Notes: generated by a model from the letters alone, not told the origin. A DNA stretch of 32,850 bases from Nostocales cyanobacterium LEGE 11386 (GCA_015207155.1 JADEXK010000064.1:1-32850); one strand, 5' to 3'. Positions 1-7,815 are shown, numbered from the stretch's first letter. Numbers and translations are program-made.

Positions 1-72
1 TTTTTACAATGTGCCGCCCTTAATCGCATGATCCAGTTAGGCAAGCCAGACTCTTATAAAGTCGAAGGCTAA
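1..72 (+). CDS. C-terminal end of an unidentified protein (5' partial)
   Basis: Frame 1 is open from the window edge to a TAA at 70-72 and gives 23 residues, including ALNRMIQLGKPDSY. Only the tail is present, so the family cannot be fixed. The tail reminds me of the ends of some cyanobacterial transposases, but that is an impression and not a match. It would make sense at the edge of a rearranged region. The other possibility is that this is a chance open frame. Confidence 0.3.
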   Translation, partial: FLQCAALNRMIQLGKPDSYKVEG

Positions 73-196
73 TTCCTATCCTTACTTCGGATTGGTCTGT
101 CTTTTTTTCCTTTCATGCAACAAAGCCGTGTAATGAGTTCCAACACTCAACTTCTTCCAAATTCTTACAATGATTTGTCAAATTCCGATTTAGACA

Positions 197-469
197 CTAA
201 TGTTCAGAATTCACTTTCCATGTAGTCACAATGATTTCTGCAAACAGTAAGACAACTATTAGCCGCGAAAACGCTTGTAAAATGGCTTCCATCGTCCAGT
301 TCTGACTCTGAACCTCCCAGATGATCCAAACAATATTGAATCCAATTACCAACCAGGGTAGAATTACCGCTGAATTCCGTCTGCGAAAGCGGATTGTCAT
401 CTCACGCCAAAATGGAAAGGTGAAGTTGCCAACGGCATCTGGTGAACTCACGAGTCTACGCATCGCCAT
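197..469 (-). CDS. small hypothetical membrane protein
   Basis: This 90-residue frame has two clear hydrophobic stretches, at about residues 37-52 (ILPWLVIGFNIVWIIW) and 66-83 (FSRLIVVLLFAEIIVTTW), separated by a polar loop. A basic segment (FRRRN) precedes the first one. This is the layout of a two-helix inner-membrane protein. Two ATGs lie at the start. The second (residue 3) has AAGGAT about 8 nt upstream and may be the true start. I do not recognise a family. Against it: it is short and has no operon partner, since the next minus-strand gene upstream starts at 1277 and ends at 522. Confidence 0.45.
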   Translation of the reverse strand: MAMRRLVSSPDAVGNFTFPFWREMTIRFRRRNSAVILPWLVIGFNIVWIIWEVQSQNWTMEAILQAFSRLIVVLLFAEIIVTTWKVNSEH

Positions 470-521
470 ATCCTTGTGTGTAGAGGGCTATAGTTTCATG
501 TTCTAGATAGAACTGTTTCAA

Positions 522-1277
522 TCAACTCGCTGTATACCCACCATCGATCGCTAAAGGTTGTCCTGTAATATAGCTGGCAGCATCAGAGCAGAGAAATACC
601 ACCGCTTGAGCAATTTCTGTTGCCTGACCGATCCGACCGATCGGAACCATAGACCCAAGATCATCGAACGTTAAGCCTATCTGGTCAGCGCTACGAGCCA
701 TTAGATCAGTCGCAATGGGACCAGGATTAACAGCATTAATCCGAATGCCCTGTTTGGCATAGTCAAGTGCGGCAGTGCGTGTCAGCCCCATCACCGCGTG
801 TTTGCTGGCAACGTAGGGAGAAATTCCCGGCAGTGCAACAAGACCATTGGTGGACGAATTGTTCACGATCGCGCCTGCGCCCTGGGTGAGCATCTGTTGA
901 ATTTCATATTTCATGCACAGAAATACTCCTCGCGCATTGATCGACATGATCTTGTCAAAATCCTCAATCGATTGTTCGTGCAGTGGTTTAACAGCAAGAT
1001 CAATGCCAGCATTGTTAAAGGCACAATCGAGTCTGCCGTAGGTCGCGATCGCTTTCTGCACCAATTCCCGGACATCCGCCTCACTCGATACATCTGATTT
1101 CACGAACAAGCATTCCGCCCCAGTCTCGCGAATCAAATCAGCAGTTTCTTCCGCTTCTACACCGCGTATGTCCGAGAAGACCACTTTGGCTCCAGCAGCA
1201 CCGAATGCGATCGCGGTTGCTCTGCCAATTCCCGATGAGCCTCCTGTAACTAACGCCACTTTATCTTGCAGTATCAT
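522..1277 (-). CDS. SDR family NAD(P)-dependent oxidoreductase (glucose 1-dehydrogenase-like)
   Basis: This is a complete classical short-chain dehydrogenase/reductase of 251 residues, the usual family length. It has the cofactor motif TGGSSGIG at 11-18, NNAG at 88-91, a catalytic Ser at 141/142 and YVASK with Tyr155/Lys159. The C-terminal signature ITGQPLAIDGG is also present. It should be a cytoplasmic NAD(P)-linked oxidoreductase; the substrate cannot be read from the sequence. The start follows AGGAG in the leader ATAGGAGAAACAGA. The same leader recurs at 8084-8118 and 11150-11180 in front of broken SDR copies, so this is the intact member of a duplicated set. A truncated NTF2-like gene lies immediately upstream (1375-1449). 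Confidence 0.9.
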   Translation of the reverse strand: MILQDKVALVTGGSSGIGRATAIAFGAAGAKVVFSDIRGVEAEETADLIRETGAECLFVKSDVSSEADVRELVQKAIATYGRLDCAFNNAGIDLAVKPLHEQSIEDFDKIMSINARGVFLCMKYEIQQMLTQGAGAIVNNSSTNGLVALPGISPYVASKHAVMGLTRTAALDYAKQGIRINAVNPGPIATDLMARSADQIGLTFDDLGSMVPIGRIGQATEIAQAVVFLCSDAASYITGQPLAIDGGYTAS

Positions 1278-1374
1278 TCTGTTTCTCCTATTTCAATCAA
1301 AATTGACCTTCAGCAACGAACTGACGATATCACCGAAGACCCTTCTGATGGCCCTGAAAAACGGGTTCGGATGC

Positions 1375-1449
1375 CTAGTCGCGTTTGAACACCTTGTAGG
1401 CGATCGCCACGTTTGCCTCTTCTAAGATGGCTTTATTTTTGTCTGACAT
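1375..1449 (-). pseudogene. 5' fragment of an NTF2/SnoaL-like gene (copy 1)
   Basis: ATG is followed by 24 codons, MSDKNKAILEEANVAIAYKV..., then a stop. The opening resembles the N-terminus of cyanobacterial nuclear-transport-factor-2/SnoaL-like small proteins (MSxKNKAILExANxAIA), which are normally around 120-140 residues. The body is missing. A strong ribosome site (GAGGAG) lies about 10 nt upstream, and both the leader and the coding start match the fragment at 7891-7956. I read it as a truncated duplicate. Expression of a 24-residue peptide is possible but probably not functional. Confidence 0.65.
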
Positions 1450-1498
1450 TTGAATTTCTCCTCTATTCAAGTTGTCTTTGTTTTAGCCAACTTGGAGT

Positions 1499-2455
1499 TT
1501 AGTCAGTTCCAACACTCAACTTTGAGTAATGCTCTAGCGCAACTCGATCCCAATGTCCTAAATTGGCTGCTGCTTCATAGGTGCTTTGGAAAAAGGCGAG
1601 GAGCATTGCATCTGGATCATCAGCTTGTCTCACGGCTTCATAGGGTAGGATAAACTCTTGCATTTCTGAGCTGTAAAAAGCTTCTCTGGGTTGGATTGGG
1701 TAATCTCGAAACCCTTCCGGCGCAGGGTAAGCGTAAGCGTAAAAAACAGGCTCCACAACTGACCCACCCCCTGGCCAAAAGCCACAACTACTAACTTCGT
1801 GTGAATAGGCTTCGCGCGTGACCCAATCTGCCATATTCGGAACCCCACCGGGATGTTCTGGCGCACGACGACCGGAGAAACGAGTTACAGCGAGGTCGAA
1901 GCTGCCCCAAAAAAAATGTGCAGGACTTGATTTACCAATAAACTGGGAACGGAATAAGGTCATGACCCGATCGACTTGCACAAGAATTCGCCAGAAACGT
2001 TGTGCATATTCCGGATCATAAGCTGCGTGTTGATAGTCTTGATCGAACGGGATTGGTTCTGACACTTCTTGCGGCATTGTCCAGATTTGGACTTCGATGC
2101 CGATGTCGCTCAATGTAGTTAGCACCATTTGGTAAAAATCTGCCACAGAGCGAGGAGCTAGTGCAATTCTTTTAGTAATACCGTCGCTAGTGTCGATTTG
2201 TAGTTGATGGTCGAGAAAATCAAAGCTAATTTGAAAGTTACGAGTTCCGCAAGGGATTGAAGCGGTTGTTAGTCCACGCGGTGTGACATAAAGAGTAGAT
2301 TGCCACCAGTGATTGAGTTTAGGTGCCAGTGCCAACCGGATTTTACCGATGATTTGCGTCCATAGATGGAGAGTTGCATAGGTATCCTGCCAATCTGCTA
2401 AGGGCAAACTGGGCCAAACGCTGTCAATGGGAGTACTTTGATTAGAAACAGCCAT
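1499..2455 (-). CDS. DUF5996 family protein
   Basis: This protein of about 318 residues matches my recollection of the DUF5996 family. It opens with WPSLPLADWQDTYATLHLWTQ and has the conserved central TPRGLTT and RNFQISFDFLDH stretches. It also has SSPAHFFWGSFDLAVTRFSGR and the late HEVSSCGFWPGGG segment, and it seems full length. The function of the family is unknown to me. There is no signal peptide or membrane segment. An ATG at 2470 would add five residues; I prefer the ATG at 2455 because GGTG lies upstream of it and nothing usable lies before 2470. The neighbours are other small enzymes on the same strand. Confidence 0.85.
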   Translation of the reverse strand: MAVSNQSTPIDSVWPSLPLADWQDTYATLHLWTQIIGKIRLALAPKLNHWWQSTLYVTPRGLTTASIPCGTRNFQISFDFLDHQLQIDTSDGITKRIALAPRSVADFYQMVLTTLSDIGIEVQIWTMPQEVSEPIPFDQDYQHAAYDPEYAQRFWRILVQVDRVMTLFRSQFIGKSSPAHFFWGSFDLAVTRFSGRRAPEHPGGVPNMADWVTREAYSHEVSSCGFWPGGGSVVEPVFYAYAYPAPEGFRDYPIQPREAFYSSEMQEFILPYEAVRQADDPDAMLLAFFQSTYEAAANLGHWDRVALEHYSKLSVGTD

Positions 2456-2525
2456 GAAAATCACCCACATGAGGAGAACATGTTGAAGAAATGAGAAGGA
2501 AATCTAGATGAAATCAGAATCGCTA

Positions 2526-2801
2526 TCAATAGTCTTTTCCCTGTTCATCTGCAAAACACCATAACCACTGCTCCCCCAATTCAGCCGAACTAACCACTGC
2601 ATGATTGGTTGCTTCATAATGACGACGAGCATGTTGATGCTTAGAAGAATCGCAGCACAGCATTTTGCCACAGGTTTGGCAAATCCGGAGGTGTACCCAG
2701 CGGCTATTTATTTTAATGCACTCTTCACAACGAAATATGGGATAGGCTGCTTTAGAAATCAGGTTTTCCACAGTTAGATTGTTGAGATGTTCGCAGGTCA
2801 T
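2526..2801 (-). CDS. UBP-type zinc-finger protein
   Basis: The 91-residue protein is a single UBP-type (ubiquitin-hydrolase-like) zinc finger. Ligands in order are Cys3/His5, CxxC at 25-28, CxxC at 41-44, Cys49/50, and His55, His61 and His67. The conserved tail SAELGEQWLWCFADE follows. Eukaryotic UBP fingers bind the C-terminus of ubiquitin. Bacterial stand-alone versions exist, but their ligand is not known to me. The length agrees with the stand-alone bacterial form, so it appears complete. It is transcribed with, or independently of, the upstream cupin gene (gap 189 nt, in which I see no gene). Confidence 0.9.
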   Translation of the reverse strand: MTCEHLNNLTVENLISKAAYPIFRCEECIKINSRWVHLRICQTCGKMLCCDSSKHQHARRHYEATNHAVVSSAELGEQWLWCFADEQGKDY

Positions 2802-2990
2802 AGTTTTTTGGTATCCCTGGTAGAAGATAACGGTGAACAGAATGATTGAGGCTGATGTGAAATCTGAAATTAGGGGCGCGTTCTTCTCCTGGGCGTAGTC
2901 GCCGAATCACCCCGTTGCCGCTTGTGCAAAATTCACAGAACAATTGCAGTAACGCGAATTTGAATCCCCTAACAGTGAGATTTGCATGAA

Positions 2991-3695
2991 TCAGACTGGT
3001 GCATAAATCGTTTCGTCTTCTTTGCGCCAAGCTGGATCAACTAGACAAACGAAAACAATAGGTTCGTCGCCGTAGTTGTGAAGGAACTGGATTGCATTTG
3101 GAGGAATGTAAACCGCATCGCCTGGTTCAATGCGACGAACTTCACTGTCAATCGACATTTCGCCAACACCGCTAATGATGTAATAAACCTCAGAAGTTTT
3201 TAGGGAATGGGGAATCGAAGTTTTGCCAACAGGCAAGATCGCATACGCCAAACTGTAACGCAAGTTGATGTCTTGTTTGTCAGGATGAAGCAGTTCGCGC
3301 AGAACAGTTCCATCTCCAGCGATAATTTCTTCACAGTTGTTTAGTTTTTGGATCAGCATAAGTTTAGGCTTCCAATTACACAATCGGAGCAAGTTCAGAA
3401 TCTGTGAATTTTGGACGAGAAATTTGCCTGTTCCACGGCACCGTTGAATCACGTACTGATGGGGCGAAATCCCCATCGTTCGCTTAAACAAACTTGCAAG
3501 ATAAGTCGGGCTGATGTTAACTGCACTTGCCAGTTCGGCCAAGGATAAATCATGATTCAGATGAGCATGAATGTAATCAATCGCCTGCTGCAATTGGCTG
3601 TAAGTTAAGCTTCTATTCTCAGGCATGATAATTTGTACGACCTTAGAATAGTGGCACAACAGATGAATCACTAACGCTTGAGGCGGAGACAGCAT
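2991..3695 (-). CDS. Truncated AraC regulator fused in frame to a cupin protein
   Basis: Residues 7-86 match an internal piece of a cyanobacterial AraC/XylS regulator: ALVIHLLCHYS, then the first helix-turn-helix (LSLAELASAVNISPTYLASLF) and GISPHQYVIQ. The sensor domain in front and the second HTH behind are missing. Residues 113-234 are a complete stand-alone-type cupin (MLIQKLNNCEEIIAGDGT ... EVYYIISGVGEM ... GDAVYIPPNAIQ) with its own ATG at 3357-3359. Around residues 86-91 the AraC frame is shifted and restored (RCRGTG in place of the expected RVEQA), a sign of decay. The ATG at 3695 lies inside a 14-bp inverted repeat, so Met24 (3626) or the cupin ATG may be the real start. The AraC part is probably non-functional and the cupin probably functional. 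Confidence 0.7.
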   Translation of the reverse strand: MLSPPQALVIHLLCHYSKVVQIIMPENRSLTYSQLQQAIDYIHAHLNHDLSLAELASAVNISPTYLASLFKRTMGISPHQYVIQRCRGTGKFLVQNSQILNLLRLCNWKPKLMLIQKLNNCEEIIAGDGTVLRELLHPDKQDINLRYSLAYAILPVGKTSIPHSLKTSEVYYIISGVGEMSIDSEVRRIEPGDAVYIPPNAIQFLHNYGDEPIVFVCLVDPAWRKEDETIYAPV

Positions 3696-3721
3696 TTTAT
3701 CTTTTTCAAAATGCTGTCTCC
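3685..3721. repeat. Perfect 14-bp inverted repeat with 9-nt loop
   Basis: The arms GGAGACAGCATTTT (3685-3698) and AAAATGCTGTCTCC (3708-3721) are exact reverse complements around ATCTTTTTC. The repeat lies 38 nt after the isochorismatase-like gene and exactly where the AraC homology begins. It has no T-run on either side, so it is a poor classical terminator. It may be a leftover pair of transposon ends or a small hairpin element. Confidence 0.75.
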
Positions 3722-3759
3722 TATCTTACTTGTTGCTTCCGTAGAGGAAACCTCAAGTA

Positions 3760-4425
3760 TTAATGTCCACCAGAGGTCACTGGAGGGGTTGTTGCAAGGA
3801 GTTGAAGTTCCCATGCAAGGGCAACCGCACTAGCACCGCCATGCTCAAGAATAATATCTGATACACCCGCAGATGTTTCTGTGCGCGCCCAGTCACGTTG
3901 CCATTCAGCAAGTACAGCCATCCAGTTGATTGGAACTGCACCAGCCTGAACCATCCGGCGAACCGCCATGTCATGAGCTTCCGCAGTAACACCGCCCGAA
4001 GCATCGGTAACGATGAATACTTCATAACCCTCACCCAGCGCCTGGATTGCTGGCATTGCGAGACAGATCTCGGTGTAAAGCGCAGCAAGTATAAGTTGTT
4101 TGCGGCCACTTTTCTTCACTACATCTGTAACGTTTGGATCTTCCCAAGTATTGATGAAAGTGCGGTTGATCGGTTTTTGATCGGGAAAAACATCCTGTAG
4201 TCCCTTGATGATGTAACCCCCTCTCTCTTCAATGACTGTGGTCAGGATTGTGGGTACGTTGAACAACTTTGCCGATTTAGCAAGACCAATCACATTGTTA
4301 ATGATCATCGTAGGTTCATGGCTGTTCAGGTTGGTGAACTGGTAAGGCTGGTGGTCAATCAGTACCAGGATGCTATCTTCTGGACGAAGCAGTCCTTCCA
4401 GTCCGATTTTTGAATTTTTAGACAT
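3760..4425 (-). CDS. isochorismatase-family cysteine hydrolase (YcaC-like)
   Basis: The 221-residue protein has the isochorismatase-like fold signatures: VLIDHQPYQF with the catalytic Asp24, NRTFINTWEDP in the middle, and the nucleophile Cys121 in AALYTEICLAMPAIQAL. The later TDASGGVTAEAHDMAVRRMVQAGAVP is typical of the YcaC branch. The length is normal. Enzymes of this branch are cytoplasmic hydrolases, often annotated as acting on nicotinamide or amide-like substrates, but the substrate here is unknown. Start: GGAG about 10 nt upstream. Its upstream region shares a 21-nt identical block and a dyad with the region in front of the pirin gene, suggesting common control. Confidence 0.9.
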   Translation of the reverse strand: MSKNSKIGLEGLLRPEDSILVLIDHQPYQFTNLNSHEPTMIINNVIGLAKSAKLFNVPTILTTVIEERGGYIIKGLQDVFPDQKPINRTFINTWEDPNVTDVVKKSGRKQLILAALYTEICLAMPAIQALGEGYEVFIVTDASGGVTAEAHDMAVRRMVQAGAVPINWMAVLAEWQRDWARTETSAGVSDIILEHGGASAVALAWELQLLATTPPVTSGGH

Positions 4426-4459
4426 CGCTATAAGTCTCCATTCAATGTTTACTTTTCAG

Positions 4460-4475
4460 ACACGCCCTAGCGTGT
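4460..4475. repeat. Short hairpin in the isochorismatase leader
   Basis: ACACGC-CCTA-GCGTGT is a perfect 6-bp stem with a 4-nt loop. It lies between the TGAGTC/GACTCA dyad and the gene start, so it would be in the transcript leader or overlap the promoter. The pirin copy of this region lacks it. Function unknown. Confidence 0.45.
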
Positions 4476-4502
4476 GAGTCAGACTCAACGGGGTGAATCA
4501 CA
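4475..4502. promoter_or_regulatory. Conserved upstream element with dyad, copy 1
   Basis: A perfect dyad, TGAGTC-A-GACTCA (4475-4487), runs into a block identical over 21 nt (4482-4502) to 5950-5970. The element is about 50 nt upstream of the isochorismatase-like start. It is either a shared operator for one regulator or the trace of a duplicated promoter. The conserved centre of symmetry favours a protein-binding site. Confidence 0.5.
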
Positions 4503-4604
4503 CAGTTTTTTCACATTCTTCGCGCCACAGACTGGACATAACCAATCTTCCGGCAGATCCTCAAAAGCTGTTCCCGAAGCAATTCCAGACTGTGGTTAAG
4601 CGGG

Positions 4605-5018
4605 TTAAATACTGTCAGAGGGCAGCAACATCATGACATCTGCATGAGCTAACACGGCATCGGGGTGGCGTTGAAGCGCCGTGTTATACTTCATGGCAAA
4701 CTCATTGCCCGATTCATCGGGACTGAGCAGTGTCCGAATGTCACTGTCAATCGCTTCAATTGCCTCTGGTGTAACAGATTCATCGGCATAAAACAACTCA
4801 TCGATTTGGATAATCAATTCTGAGAGTCGATGCAACCAGGCAAACTGCTCATGACCGATCGCCAGTTGTAGCAATTCACCTCCAGAAACGTGCCCTCGAA
4901 CTTGCTCATAGGTAAGACGCTCAGTCTCTAGTAAAAGCTTGTGCAGATGTAGTAGTTTGATTCGTAACTGACTCAAGCGTTGATGTTGACTCATTTGATA
5001 TTGAGATGGGTTAAGCAT
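4605..5018 (-). CDS. hypothetical protein translationally coupled to pirin
   Basis: This 137-residue protein of unknown family is mostly helical. It has a basic leucine-rich N-terminal stretch (RLSQLRIKLLHLHKLLLETERL), then GHVSGGELLQLAIGHEQFAWLHRLSELI and an acidic middle region. It has no signal peptide or membrane helix. The ATG at 5016-5018 lies inside the end of the pirin gene (8-nt overlap), which implies translational coupling and shared function. Met9 (4994) is an alternative start but has no ribosome site. I infer a partner or stabiliser of pirin; nothing in the sequence shows a reaction. Confidence 0.75.
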   Translation of the reverse strand: MLNPSQYQMSQHQRLSQLRIKLLHLHKLLLETERLTYEQVRGHVSGGELLQLAIGHEQFAWLHRLSELIIQIDELFYADESVTPEAIEAIDSDIRTLLSPDESGNEFAMKYNTALQRHPDAVLAHADVMMLLPSDSI

Positions 5019-5904
5019 GAATCCGTCCCATCCTTCCTGCCTGGTAGTCGTCGATCGCCTGGGTAATTTCAGCTTCAGTGTTCATGACAAATGGCCCGTA
5101 GCGCACGACTGGTTCGTTAAGGGGTACACCTGCAATCAGCAGAAGATCTAGAGGACGCTGAGCATCAGCAGGGTTGGCGATCGCCACATCTTCTCCATCT
5201 TGAGAAAAGAGTACCATCTGCCCATCATCACCAGGCGCTGGCTCTGTCCCGAACAACCCAGACCCCTCCAGGATATAGACAAAGGCGTTGTACTCTTTGG
5301 GTACAGGCTGGATTATCGTTGCCCCTGGTTGCAATGTGAAGTGGAGGTAAGTTATCGGCGTGCGCGTCTGAATTACGGCTTTTGCCCCTAACGCTTCTCC
5401 AGCAATCACCCGCACCGTCACAGACTTATCTTCGGTTTGAGCGACCGGAATGTCAGCCACTGGAATTTCCTGATAGCGGGGCGGCATCATTTTGTCTCGT
5501 TGTGGCAGATTGACCCAGAGTTGAATGCTGTGGAGCCGTCCGCCCGTTTGGGTAAACCTTGACTCCGGCATTTCGGAATGCACGACCCCGGCACCTGCTG
5601 TCATCCACTGAACATCACCCGGATTTAGTAGTCCGGCGTGCCCCGCAGAATCTTTGTGTTCTAACCGTCCAGCCAAGACATAGCTGACGGTTTCAAAGCC
5701 TCGGTGCGGATGATCGGGGGCACCTTTTGCCTGACCCGGCTTTACATGAATCGGCCCCAACTCGTCGAGGAGGAGAAACGGGTCAAATTCAGAGAAGCTA
5801 CTTTTGGGAAAGGGCCGACGGACAAGAAATCCAGCCCCTTCGACTGTTTCAACGCTGTTGATTACTCCGGCAACGGTTCGAGATGTTTGAGTGGGGTCAG
5901 TCAT
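5011..5904 (-). CDS. pirin family protein
   Basis: This is a complete bicupin pirin of 297 residues. The metal-binding set is intact: His65 and His67 in APDHPHRGFETVSY, and His109 and Glu111 in AGAGVVHSEMP. The C-terminal pirin domain follows, ending in RYGPFVMNTEAEI. Bacterial pirins are iron-binding cytoplasmic proteins; some have quercetin-2,3-dioxygenase activity and others are redox or regulatory partners. The start is set by a strong GAGGAGG upstream. About 39 nt upstream is the second copy of the conserved dyad element. The small coupled gene overlaps its 3' end. Confidence 0.95.
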   Translation of the reverse strand: MTDPTQTSRTVAGVINSVETVEGAGFLVRRPFPKSSFSEFDPFLLLDELGPIHVKPGQAKGAPDHPHRGFETVSYVLAGRLEHKDSAGHAGLLNPGDVQWMTAGAGVVHSEMPESRFTQTGGRLHSIQLWVNLPQRDKMMPPRYQEIPVADIPVAQTEDKSVTVRVIAGEALGAKAVIQTRTPITYLHFTLQPGATIIQPVPKEYNAFVYILEGSGLFGTEPAPGDDGQMVLFSQDGEDVAIANPADAQRPLDLLLIAGVPLNEPVVRYGPFVMNTEAEITQAIDDYQAGRMGRIHA

Positions 5905-5942
5905 AGAATTGCCTCCTCAGAACTAGATAAATCTGTGTCATT

Positions 5943-5970
5943 TGAGCCTGACTCAACGGGGTGAATCACA
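5943..5970. promoter_or_regulatory. Conserved upstream element with dyad, copy 2
   Basis: The imperfect dyad TGAGCC-T-GACTCA (5943-5955) and the 21-nt block 5950-5970 repeat the element at 4475-4502. Further on, CCGGCAG follows in both copies, at different distances. It lies about 39 nt upstream of the pirin start, where an operator or promoter would be expected. Confidence 0.5.
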
Positions 5971-6078
5971 GCGTTTTTTCACAGGACAGAAATCCGGCAG
6001 GTCACTAACCAATAAAGGTTAGATCGAGATCTTTATAGGGTATGTTGAAAAATTTTGTGCCTTAGAAAACTATCCCTG

Positions 6079-6837
6079 CTAGCGTTTATGCTCAGGATTT
6101 TTGAAGTCTGTCTTACAACCTGCATCCCAAACGTCAGGTTGGTTCCCGTGAGGAGGAATTCCTCCATTATCTTTGAGTAGTCTGGCGATATGCATACAGT
6201 TCCAAGCTAAAAAGGTGGTATTGCGATTGGTAAATTCGTTCTCCGGCCCTCCAGACCCTGGATCTAAATAGGAAGGCCCTGGGCCTACTTCGCCTAGCCA
6301 GCCTGCATCCGCTTGGGGAGGGATCGTATAGCCAATGTGCGATAGGGAAAACAAAATATTCATCGCACAATGTTTCACACCATCTTCATTCCCGGTAATG
6401 AGGGTTGCCCCAACCTTCCCATAATCTCTGTACTGACCTTTCTCATTCAAAAGATGAGTATATCCATACATTCGCTCTAAAACTCGACTACAAACAGAAC
6501 TTTTTTCACCCAGCCATACTGAAGTACACAGCACTAAGATGTCAGTTGCATCAATTTCTTTCTGGATTTGGGGCCATTCATCTGTCTGCCACTCATCGGT
6601 TTGTGACATATCTAACCCTAGCCCCGCCGCTATCTCATAATCTACCGGTCGAATGACTTGAGTGGTTACCCCATTAGCCTCGAAAATAGCTTTGGCAATA
6701 TTGATAACTCCCTGTGTGTGGGATAATACTGGCGTTTTATTGAGTGTGCAATTTAAAAAAAGAGCTTTTAAATCACTATATTGTGCAGGGGCATTTTGGC
6801 ACTGACGATCCGTGATTGTTTTGAGCTGTTGTGACAT
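6079..6837 (-). CDS. flavodoxin-like / NADPH-dependent FMN reductase family protein
   Basis: This protein of about 252 residues starts the Rossmann-like flavodoxin fold with LKALFLNCTLNKTPVLSHTQ, the phosphate-binding region. It continues with a strand DILVLCTSVWLGEKSS and then VGATLITGNEDGVKHCAMNILFSLSHIGYT, as in the flavodoxin_2/FMN_red group. It probably binds FMN and reduces quinones or similar acceptors in the cytoplasm. The ATG at 6835-6837 is preferred over the one at 6864 because CAGGAG stands 8 nt upstream. I see no membrane segment or signal. The substrate is not determinable. Confidence 0.88.
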   Translation of the reverse strand: MSQQLKTITDRQCQNAPAQYSDLKALFLNCTLNKTPVLSHTQGVINIAKAIFEANGVTTQVIRPVDYEIAAGLGLDMSQTDEWQTDEWPQIQKEIDATDILVLCTSVWLGEKSSVCSRVLERMYGYTHLLNEKGQYRDYGKVGATLITGNEDGVKHCAMNILFSLSHIGYTIPPQADAGWLGEVGPGPSYLDPGSGGPENEFTNRNTTFLAWNCMHIARLLKDNGGIPPHGNQPDVWDAGCKTDFKNPEHKR

Positions 6838-6910
6838 GGCTTCGACTCCTGTACAAAACAACATTTGCCCTATCGCGGGCGAGACGTTCAGACATGCGCC
6901 GAGTTACTGA

Positions 6911-7747
6911 TTATTTCTGCTCAAGAAAGTCCAGCAACAAGGGATTGATCTGATCGGCGTGAGTCCAGTTGATGGCGTGCGGCCCGCCGGGAATGACAAC
7001 CAGTTGACTGTTTTTAATCAGCTGCGGGAGTCTGGCGGCGGTGGACTCAAGCGGCAAAATGCGATCGCTATCTCCATGAACGATCAGAGTCGGCACATCA
7101 ATGCGGGGCAGATCATCGCGGAAATCGGTGAGCCAGGAGGGTACACAGTCCAAAGTCCCTTTAGCAGAAGCCCCTGCTGCTACGTTCCAACTGGCTTGAA
7201 TCGCTTCATTGCTGATCCGCTTGCCAAGCAATACATCAACATTGAAGAACTCTTTGAAAAAGGCAGAGAAATAAGCTGGACGATCGTCAACGATCGCTTT
7301 CATAATGCCATCGAAAACGCTTTGATCAACACCCTCTGGATTGTCGTCTGTCTTTAACAAAAACGGTGGAACGGGAGCTATCAGCACGGCTTTCTGCACC
7401 CGCTCTGAGCCGTATTTGCCAAGATAACGTGTGACTTCACCCGTTCCCATTGAGAAACCGACCAGCACGGTATTTTGCAAGTCAAGCTTGGTCATGAGTG
7501 TATTCAAATCGGCGGCGAAGGTATCGTAGTCATAGCCAGATGAGGGCTGACTGGAGTTGCCAAATCCTCGGCGATCGTAGGTAATTACTCGATATCCTGC
7601 ATTCAGTAAAACTAAAACCTGCTTCTCCCAGGAATGTCCGTTCAATGGAAATCCATGAATCAGAACAATCGGTTGTCCTGTCCCAAGATCTTCGTAGTAG
7701 AGATCGATGGTTGCAGAGTTTTCTTGACCAACGGTAATGTAAGGCAT
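6911..7747 (-). CDS. alpha/beta hydrolase (non-heme haloperoxidase/arylesterase-like)
   Basis: This is a 278-residue alpha/beta-hydrolase. The oxyanion-hole motif HGFPL is at 31-35 and the nucleophile elbow GFSMGTG has Ser99. The acid is Asp228 in HGDSDRILP and the histidine is His257 in PGGPHAINWTH. The sequence around YDRRGFGNSSQP is typical of cofactor-free chloroperoxidases/arylesterases, which show esterase or perhydrolase activity. The start is at 7745-7747, where GGAG lies at a good distance; the longer frame from 7804 adds an N-terminal stretch without homology. A truncated NTF2-like gene fragment lies upstream. Confidence 0.92.
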   Translation of the reverse strand: MPYITVGQENSATIDLYYEDLGTGQPIVLIHGFPLNGHSWEKQVLVLLNAGYRVITYDRRGFGNSSQPSSGYDYDTFAADLNTLMTKLDLQNTVLVGFSMGTGEVTRYLGKYGSERVQKAVLIAPVPPFLLKTDDNPEGVDQSVFDGIMKAIVDDRPAYFSAFFKEFFNVDVLLGKRISNEAIQASWNVAAGASAKGTLDCVPSWLTDFRDDLPRIDVPTLIVHGDSDRILPLESTAARLPQLIKNSQLVVIPGGPHAINWTHADQINPLLLDFLEQK

Positions 7748-7815
7748 GAGAGGTTTCTCCATTGTAAATTGATGATGTGTTTTTGTCTGTTGCATCACAA
7801 TCACCGTCTTAACAA

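Noticed and set aside
1..72. Calling the first partial frame a transposase.
   Set aside because: Only 23 residues are visible and no inverted repeat or target duplication could be seen, so the gene is left unnamed.
137..1521. A 16-nt identical string at 137-152 and 1506-1521 (GTTCCAACACTCAACT).
   Set aside because: The second copy is the C-terminal codons of the DUF5996 gene; similarity does not extend on either side, and one such match is not surprising by chance in a window this long.
2752..3030. A 92-residue minus-strand open frame between the zinc-finger and cupin genes.
   Set aside because: It overlaps both flanking genes in another frame, has no family resemblance and no ribosome site.
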